Origin: Symsagittifera roscoffensis
Lineage: Eukaryota > Xenacoelomorpha > Acoela > Convolutidae
Length of the DNA stretch: 64,000 bases
NCBI RefSeq assembly: GCF_963678635.1
Contig: NC_087065.1
Coordinates: 40,489,430-40,553,429, forward strand
Direction of reading: 5' to 3'
Positions within the stretch are counted from its first letter, which is position 1; each line of letters starts with the position of its first letter. Positions 57,801 through 64,000 of the stretch are shown one piece after another. The notes beneath the pieces were generated by a model that was not told the DNA's origin, ran no database searches, and saw only the letters and a program-made list of their open reading frames with translations. The position numbers were made by a program, and so were the translations under genes.

Positions 57801-60800
57801 TGAAGCTTGGGTATATCTTAGTTGCTTTTATCACGAGAGCATTGCCAGTGCTCTTGTTGCAACATAACAGTTAAACAATTGAGTTTTAAACTAATAACTT
57901 TAATGATAATAACTTTAATGAATAATAACTCCATTTAGAAAAAAAAAACGCGATTGAAATTACGTAGAAATAGAACTAGTAAATTGAGTCTGCAGTCACC
58001 CTGAAGTCGGAGTAGTCGAGCAGAACTCCCCAGCAGAGTCTTCCGGCCGAGTTGGCCACGGAGCCTATAGACCCGACCATAGTCAGGAAGGAGTCGCTAT
58101 GGATCTTAGTCTGACCATAAGGCTGAAAGAGAGGCCATACAATAATTAGTAATTAGTTGCTCTGTTGCTCAAAAAGTATAATCTGTGAGTTGAAAAAGAT
58201 TTCAAATCAATTAGATTTAGGTGTATATCTGTGTTTATTCGTGTTGATAAAGCGGATTTGAAATTTTTGAAGCTATTTAAAGTGCCATGAGCCCTTCTTT
58301 ACCCGTGCATGCAATTTTCACGATGTATGGACACCTTCGCAACTGACCTTCGCACAAGTTGTAGCGGCAGAAAAAAATGGATAAATGTAGGGGACAATGG
58401 AAATTATGGGGGAAAATGTAGGATACAATGGAAACGTAGGGTTGATCAACGCCACTCCGTCGAGTCCAGAAAAATTCCCTGAAGTAGAATATCCCTCTTT
58501 ACCTTGTAATAATTTGTGATAAGTATTAGCCCGTATTCGTTCACTGCAACCACAAACATCATCACCCAAAATGACCTCATTTTCATAGCTTCCAAAGGTG
58601 TGACCTCTCGCCCACTACTGAAGGGATTCGTCTGTAAAGTGATTTCATCTGAACCCGTAGACGAGTCATCTTCGTATTTACTGTCCGTTTGGATATCGTT
58701 TTCTAGGCAATTGTTCATCGCTGAATTCCCTGCTTGGCTAGTAGCCTTCGGCTTTGATGCCTTCTCCTATTTAAATTTTCTATTAAGTAATTAATATAAG
58801 TGAAAACATACGCAAACAAATGGCTTACTTCGATAGATTATCAGGTATTTTACCCCCTCACTGCCCAAAGGGTCCACCATTAAAAAATATTGACAAAACT
58901 TTCGATTTTTTTTTTGAAAATTCTAGTTCCGCCATTTTATATCTTCAATCAACCTTTGAAACTGGAGATTTACTCCGCCGTGGTTTTTGCCGAAAGAAAG
59001 TTGCGAAGTAAATCGTTTTGTTGGTGACTTCGAACAAGGCAAAGAGCCACCTTTAGGTGCCAAAATTGTTCGTATTACTGAGTGCGTGAGGATCTAGGGT
59101 TTTTGAATTGGACCTTTTTTCGGTCGACCAAAATGATAATCCAAGTTTTCCGAGGCTCAAAACACTACAAAGATTGTTTTTGCTAAAAAAAAATTCTGTG
59201 CCCCAGGCCAGTTTTTTATGAAAAAAAGTAGTGCTAAAGTACTGTTTAGGCCATTTTTGACCAACACATTTTGACCAACAAAATGCACTTTTTGGCGCAC
59301 TTCCTCTCAAAACTAGAGACACGAACTGTTAATGCAAACCCAAGGTGTTAATGTAACCAAAGCCCCCCCCCCTCCCCCCGCCATTCCAATGGAAGAGAGG
59401 GCAAAAGTATGAATTCTGTCATTGTACTTTGAAGGACGAAAACTTTAATTGACAAAATCCACGCCAACCGACCCTAAGACATGCATGCAATCTTGCCAAA
59501 CTAAAATGATTTCTTCTCAATTAAGATGAGCTTGCCTGATCAAATTGCTTGTGAACTGGCATTAGTAGTAGTCCAACCACAAGAAATGAGCCACAAATCA
59601 CCCCAGTGATGTAGAAACAGCTCTGCACATTGTCCAATACTTCTGGTTGGTTGAAATACCTAAAAAAATTGCTCACTCATCATGTTAATGCTAAATGTTC
59701 TCCAAAACTACGACGGCTACCCACCCACGATAGTTTCAATTTAATGGCGAAATTTTAATCAGCTCTGTTCTGAGTTTTGAAATCATTATAACTCCACGTG
59801 TCATAACGGTCTTTTAAAAACATGAAAACGCCGAGCTATCCCGGGTTGCCCACCATAGAAGATGACCCGCAACCATGCACATCCATGCATGATTTGCATG
59901 GAAAATGACTAATCATACGTAGCACATACGTTGGTTTCGAAAACCCTCAGAATAGCTTTTTAACGGAGTAAAATAGTAATAAAACGGTTTCGCATCGTTA
60001 TGCAAGCTGTTGGTAAAATATCAAAAATTTTCACCATGCAAATCATATGTCGCAACATATATGGTGCTACGTATGGAGGAGATTTTTCACCATACTTTTT
60101 TTTCTCTAGAAAACCGTAAAATAGAGGTTAATTGACAAAAATGACTATCACAATTGTCTACTTTGAAGTCCCCATGATAAAAAAAATGTGCAACCATACG
60201 TCGCGCCATGCATGGAGAATGTGTTATTTTAACATAAAAATACGTCGGCAATTTTTCATGGCTTCCATGGAACCATGCATGGTGCGACGTATGGTTGCAC
60301 ATTTTGGTCAACCCGCGATATGATTAAATACTTGGGATGTGTGTGGCATTGTATAGATGCGTGATGACTTCAGTAAAGCTTACATGTCGTCGTTTATCTT
60401 GACATTAGCAGAGAGGTTATCGGGGTTGACTATAGCAGTCTGAATGAAGGCGAAGGCGAAGCTACCCATACCGAAGCCAGTCATCACTACACCCGTCACC
60501 AGCCCATTGCGAGACGGAAACCACTGGAATAAAAAAAAAATAATAATGATAATAAATTGTTCTCACATCGGAGATTATTCAATAGACATTTGTCAATTTA
60601 CATAATTCTGATATGCAAGGACATCAAAAGGCCCGATAGGCCTAGTCAAGTGATGTTTTAATTAAACAGTAAGAAGTACTAAGAAGTTTAACTGTAAGGC
60701 AGTTGAAGTTGTCCACACCCTACAACCTCAGTTTAAAAAAAAAGATCTATCATTTCTTTATTATTTATGATATATAAATCTCGAAAATCATGGAAAAAAG

Positions 60801-62874
60801 TTTTTAATAGACTATCATTAATATTGCTGACTGTATCAGCAAAACCTGCAAAAAAATGTTGAATAAAAATGAATAGTTTTCTAAATTGAATAGTTTTCTA
60901 ATCCGTACGCCTATTCTCTTAGGACTTTTACCAGTGAAACTATTCGCTGGTCGTTTTACTCTTTTATGTGTCAATATCTCAATCTCTGAGTCCAAAACTG
61001 AGTTTTTTTAGGAATTCAGCTTTCAAAACTCTACGTAAAAGCTGAACTAAAGCTTTGAATAGCTCGAATATGTGCAATTTTTCCGAGAATATCTTTTAAA
61101 TTTCTCGGCCAAGTGAGCTAACTTTTTATCTTCAGGGGAAAATTTTGAACAACGAACTCGTCTAAAAAACAAACGGTTGAAGTTATCATGGGCTTAATTA
61201 TAAAATTATCTCAATATCGACATTGCTTGGTCTTGGCAAACGGCGTTTCCTTGCTCAAACTGCTTCATGTCAGATTCTGCTGCTGCATGTCAGACTCCGC
61301 AAAATAGTACGAATGGAAAAACTGACTGCTCTGCTTTAAGCCTGCATAATTAGCTAGTCTGTTTTCATTTTACTTTAGATTCTACGTCCTTCTAAAGTTT
61401 CAGTGGAGGATGTTTTGACCTATCACAAAACTGAGAAGAAGGTTTCAATCAAAACAACAAATTATGGGGATCTCCGCTTCTCAAGCGGCTGTTCCCTAAA
61501 ATTGGTAGAAAAAAGATATGACCTTAAACTAGCCCATTTTGAAATTTAGCTCGTATTATGAAAAGTTTTTTTTTCTAAAACAAACCTGCTGATTTTGACT
61601 GAGATTGATAGTTCATTAAAACTAACATGGTGCTTAGGTTATCCCTGCATAATCTGTTTCGACCTGTTTTTTTTGTAGAAAAGCTGATATGAACTTTGGA
61701 AAAATTCCTTTTCAATTTTTTAACGGTTTCTTAAAAAAGTTTCTTCACCTGGATTTGGGAGTCTAATTTTTGATCGAGTTTTGGAATCTTTTTCATATTT
61801 TTTTGGAAATTACCCAGCCAAATCTGAAATAAAAACTTCAATTGAAAGAGCGAGTAGCAATTATCTTCTCTAACTAAGCAGTGAATCCCCTGAGAAACAC
61901 TAGGGTTCAGCGTAAAATCCGGGTCACTACTTTACTTTTAAGCGACCATGGCGCAGATGCGAGGCCGTGAGACTCCCAATCAACATTTCGGATATTCAAA
62001 TCCGGAACATTTGTATAGTTTCATTTTTGGCCGAGTTTTTATAGAAACTGTAACTGTTTTATTGGTGGCTTATATTAGTAAAAATACAAGCGGTCGTCAA
62101 GCAGATGTGAGAACGTGTTACTCCTAATTTCTACAAAAAATTTTTTCAAGATGCATATTTTATGTTTTCCTTATTCATTTTTGTTTTGCCCGTTTAAAGC
62201 TCTTTTTTGCGTTTTCCTCGCTTGTGTTTATTCATTGTTGGTAAAAAAAAAATCCGCCATTAGCCATAGTTCTTTTCCACTCTTTTGGGAGTGGTCGAAC
62301 AAAAAATAGCTAAGTAAGACTCCATCACTAGTTATCAAAATATCAGAATAACAAGAAGATTTTGAACTAATAACCGTCATACATTTTGTAATATGCATGT
62401 ACTTTCTCAACTGAGAGCTATCAATAGCAGATGTTCAACTTTCCTTAAAACATTTTAAGACGTTTTAGACTTTATGTAATACTTTGAGGCAATGCTCATA
62501 AATAATGCATCAAGAAACTTTGATGTCTTGGGTACTAATATTGAGATCCAAAAAAGATTGATTCTCGACTTTCGCAACAATAAATGTCCCCAATGAATTA
62601 GAGAGCCTTAAACAAAAATCAACATTTGCTAATGTAATTTTTGTTTTTGAGCTGACGTGAAGGGCGGAAAGCTTCAATGGGTAAGATAACAGTGTGAACA
62701 CTGCTCTTAAAAAGACCTGAGTGAAGTACTGGCCAAAAGATGCTCACCATTTGTGCGTATTTGAGACACGTGGGGTATCCCAGTCCCACTCCAGCACCCT
62801 GCATCAGTCCATAGGTGAGTAGGGTGCTCATGAAGCCATACTCTACTAACCAACCAGCCAGGAAATAGCTGGAA
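54804..62874 (-). CDS. MFS transporter, oxalate:formate antiporter / monocarboxylate-like (5' partial)
   Basis: Eight exons on the - strand: 62874-62748, 60523-60384, 59659-59536, 58766-58503, 58122-58000, 57598-57377, 56280-56178 and 54859-54804; all phases agree. The ~385 visible residues contain the MFS half-repeat block GAGVGLGYPTCLKYAQM joined to WFPSRNGLVTGVVMTGFGMG, which matches the OFA-type 'G.G.GL.Y......WFP.R.GL.TG....G.G.G' signature. A long polar central loop (KASKPKATSQAGNSAMNNC onwards) follows, then second-half segments including NSAGRLCWGVLLDYSDFR, the G.G...W.. D motif after TM8. It is a plasma- or organelle-membrane carrier for small organic anions by family. The substrate cannot be read from sequence. 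The first segments lie past the right edge. Confidence 0.85.
54860..56177. other. Transporter intron G-H
   Basis: Contains a copy of the GTCGATGAACG family (about 55540-55930, ending CCCAACTGTCTGTTGGCTAT). The rest is plain. Confidence 0.45.
56178..56280 (-). CDS. MFS transporter exon G (TM11, start of TM12)
   Basis: Acceptor CTTTTGTTTCAG. Encodes GTMGVVFTEIISAVLEHTSG and YTSVFLIGGATSFT. Either it splices at ACCT|GTTAGT (preferred, since TM12 would otherwise be cut) or it terminates at TAG 56173-56175. Confidence 0.75.
56593..56998 (+). mobile_element. Fold-back element, ~145-bp arms
   Basis: TTTTTCATTCCTTCATGTAT at the left is the reverse complement of ATACATGAAGGAATGAAAAA at the right. 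The similarity continues inwards through CAGAGCTTCATTGTAA versus TTACAATGAAGCTCTG and TTTGACACCCT versus AGGGTGTCAAA, with a ~110-bp centre. It sits in the transporter intron between exons F and G. Confidence 0.75.
57377..57598 (-). CDS. MFS transporter exon F (TM9-TM10)
   Basis: 222 nt, acceptor GTATGTTCACAG, donor GTTGGG|GTGAGA. Encodes TLAVTLTACQALLLMTMPIS, a second hydrophobic segment (VYFAIWVCGLNANGNALFVL) and the GRAFGMKHFGVNYGLIYFVG stretch typical of the OFA family. Confidence 0.87.
57599..57999. other. Transporter intron E-F
   Basis: 401 bases of AT-rich sequence. A short duplicated TTTAATGATAATAACT motif near 57900-57925 is the only structure I see. Confidence 0.5.
58000..58122 (-). 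CDS. MFS transporter exon E (TM8)
   Basis: 123 nt, acceptor CTCTCTTTCAG, donor TTCAGG|GTGACT. Encodes PYGQTKIHSDSFLTMVGSIG and the NSAGRLCWGVLLDYSDFR motif. Confidence 0.85.
58123..58502. other. Transporter intron D-E
   Basis: 380 bases. A duplicated GGA(C/T)ACAATGGAAA motif with TGTAGG occurs at about 58385 and 58415; otherwise nothing. Confidence 0.5.
58503..58766 (-). CDS. MFS transporter exon D (central loop, TM7)
   Basis: 264 nt, phase 0-0. The cytosolic central loop is Ser/Thr/Asp-rich and includes TLQTNPFSSGREVTPLEAMK; TM7 follows with MRSFWVMMFVVAVNEYGLIL. Donor ACAAG|GTAAAG. Confidence 0.85.
58767..59535. other. Transporter intron C-D
   Basis: Includes a diverged, truncated relative of the hAT MITE (about 59085-59310: GGATCTAGGG, GGTCGACCAAAATGAT, GTGCCCCAGGCCAG) and a C-rich tract at 59366-59381. 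Confidence 0.45.
59536..59659 (-). CDS. MFS transporter exon C, GC donor
   Basis: Acceptor AATTTTTTTAG completes the Met codon. It encodes YFNQPEVLDNVQSCFYITGV and a membrane segment ending KQFDQ. The donor is CAG|GCAAGC, a GC-AG intron. It is the only site that keeps the frame; the alternative reads into a stop after four codons. Confidence 0.8.
59660..60383. other. Transporter intron B-C with ATGCAT/TACGTA palindromes
   Basis: 59865-60305 is dense in CCATGCATGG, ATACGTAGCA and GCGACGTATGG motifs in both orientations, the most regular being the inverted repeat 60183-60305. Probably one or two fold-back elements. Confidence 0.55.
60183..60305 (+). mobile_element. Short fold-back element, 33-bp arms
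   Basis: The left arm 60183-60215 (AAAATGTGCAACCATACGTC...) and right arm 60273-60305 are reverse complements with one mismatch in 33. The 57-bp loop itself contains CCATGGAA/TTCATGGC. Open frames on both strands here are a consequence of the palindrome. Confidence 0.7.
60384..60523 (-). CDS. MFS transporter exon B
   Basis: Acceptor TTTTATTCCAG, donor GACAT|GTAAGC. Encodes WFPSRNGLVTGVVMTGFGMG and SFAFAFIQTAIVNPDN: the conserved loop after TM4 and TM5. Confidence 0.88.
60524..62747. other. 2.2-kb transporter intron A-B
   Basis: AT-rich. It contains a weak tRNA-like unit (61945-62080: CCATGGCGCAGATGCGAGGC and ATTCAAATCCGGAAC). I found no additional exon. Confidence 0.5.
61945..62080 (+). repeat. 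tRNA-like SINE unit, diverged
   Basis: GCGACCATGGCGCAGATGCG and, ~45 nt later, GATATTCAAATCCGGAAC resemble A and B boxes, followed by GGCCGAGTTTTTATAG, similar to the GCCGAGTTTTTGCC that follows the B box at 14.48 kb. Confidence 0.4.
62748..62874 (-). CDS. MFS transporter exon A (first in window)
   Basis: Acceptor GTATGTTTCAG, donor AAATG|GTGAGC. 127 nt, encoding SYFLAGWLVEYGFMSTLLTY and GLMQGAGVGLGYPTCLKYAQ. It needs two bases from an upstream exon, so the 5' end is outside what I can find. Confidence 0.85.
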
Positions 62875-64000
62875 CTGAAACATACAACACAAAAGGTTTT
62901 GACCAGAAGCAATATTATAAATCGGTGTTGTTATTTTTAGCTGACTCCACGTCTGCTAAATTAATATTTCGAGCAATCTCAGTAGATAAAAAACTTCAGA
63001 CATTCAAAAAAGTACTGTTTATCCCAACTCTGACACAGAAGCGAAGCGGAGCTTCGCAACACTTTGCGACACAAGAAAAAAAACATTGCAGAACAAGATA
63101 GCAAACTCAATTTTGAAATAATTGAAAATAATTAGGGCAGTAGATTTTTCCCGAAACAAGCGCATTTGATTGAAGTCGCCACTGCAAGACCATTTATACC
63201 GAAAAGATTACCATAACCTGTCTTTTCGATTGAACTCTGAATCTCAGGGTAGTTAACAGGGTAGTTCTCGAGAACGCAAAAACTTGCATACATTTGGAAA
63301 TCAGCGAAAACTTAAGAAATGTAGACATAGGATCCTTTAACACAAGTTAAGAAATCGACGCTAGTGCGAGAAAAAAATTCACAACCATTACATTCGATTT
63401 AATGCTTAATCTCAGATTGGTAGGTTAGGTTTTAAGTAATCAAAGAGATTCCATAAAATGGTGGTCACAAAATTAATCAAGTTTAATTTTTCCGAGTGTT
63501 TTTGTTTTTTCTTCAGGGTTTAAGGCGTTTTGGCTGATGCAGCGAAGAAGATCGTAATCTGCTGTCTGTGGTTCGATTGAATCATTAACCTGAACATTGG
63601 CAGAGCAGTTTTCGAAAAATCAAAGCTTCCAAAAAAGGCTCAAAAATCTTTTTTTTTCAAAAACCAAAAACATTGTTTAGGGGGTATCCGCTTATGCAGT
63701 AGAGCTTCTCGACTGCCATTTTTCTTATTGAAGTTGAATTCCGAGCTTTGGGGGGGGGGGGTAATTTTTAAGTAACTTTAACTACGATCAAAAATCATTA
63801 AAAAAATCGAAGACCATCGCTTTGGGTAAAGCAAGTTTGGGCGTAGCCGCATATACACGAGATTTTTAGAAACAAGTAGAAGTTTGAAAAAACGGTCAAA
63901 AAATCATAAATTTGACTTTTCTGTGTGCCACAGCAAAGCAAATTTTGGGCGTAGCCGTTTTTACAGGGAAATTTGCAACAACGTATGCTTTCGATTGAAC
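62875..64000. other. Right edge, transporter upstream intron
   Basis: 1.1 kb with no identifiable exon. It contains a - strand copy of the terminal hairpin (ACACAGAAGCGAAGCGGAGC... at 63036-63064), a tRNA-like fragment (about 63530-63590, GGTTCGATTGAATC) and a G-run at 63750-63760. Confidence 0.45.
63036..63064 (-). repeat. Terminal hairpin of the hairpin-ended family, - strand
   Basis: Read on the - strand: TTGCGAAGCTCCGCTTCGCT then TCTGTG, the family 3' end. The body to its right on the + strand is not recognisable. Confidence 0.5.

Noticed and set aside
60087-60323. Overlapping frames on both strands with similar His/Met-rich products
   Set aside because: Both come from the palindromic arms 60183-60305.
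1-64000. CRISPR arrays, operons, bacterial promoters or riboswitches
   Set aside because: The DNA is clearly intron-bearing and eukaryotic; the direct repeats seen are transposon copies or satellite-like, not spacer arrays.

Overview
The window is animal nuclear DNA, most likely from an invertebrate. The genes are split by GT-AG introns, codon phases agree across every join, the introns are long and T-rich, and many interspersed repeats are present. The best recognised gene is a TMEM147 orthologue, which is found in animals. Nothing prokaryotic was seen, and the species cannot be named from this sequence.

Layout. (1) Positions 1-47305, + strand: one very large gene entering from the left edge. 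I assembled 17 exons (7,041 nt, 2,346 codons plus stop) whose phases agree at all 16 junctions. The first ~920 residues are N/S/G/Q-rich low-complexity sequence. The remaining ~1,420 are a chain of beta-sandwich (ASH/PapD-like) modules, so a Cep192/SPD-2-type scaffold is my best guess. (2) Its ~11.7 kb intron 26626-38283 carries, on the - strand, a full-length Ty3/gypsy-type LTR retrotransposon (26838-33586) and a nested three-exon gene for a 101-residue two-pass membrane protein (33933-35326). (3) Positions 50089-53754, + strand: TMEM147, four coding exons, 237 aa. (4) Positions 54804-62874, - strand: the 3' part (eight exons, ~385 codons) of a major facilitator transporter of the oxalate:formate-antiporter/monocarboxylate-transporter-like type. 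Its 5' end lies beyond the right edge. TMEM147 and the transporter are convergent.

Introns and intergenic DNA are packed with repeats. They include a hAT-type MITE family with TIRs CAGGGGCGGATCTAG and 8-bp target duplications, and a hAT remnant with the C-terminal part of its transposase. A recurrent element opens with a CCCTTGC hairpin, closes with a GCGAAGC hairpin followed by CTCTGTG, and has short inverted repeats inside both ends; it is possibly Helentron-like. There are also tRNA-derived SINE-like units, a dispersed family marked by GAGTCGATGAACGTAGTTCAGACTC, several fold-back elements, a ~165-bp tandem array, a (GT)n tract and long poly-G/C runs.

The cellular genes do not look like a functional cluster. 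TMEM147 belongs to an ER translocon-associated complex, the ASH protein suggests a centrosomal or ciliary scaffold, and the other two are membrane proteins. The parts most worth a second look are the hairpin-ended element family, the nested antisense gene, the split-pol retrotransposon with a long integrase-ORF tail and an in-frame stop near its start, and the weak-donor exon that may create an alternative end of the large gene.
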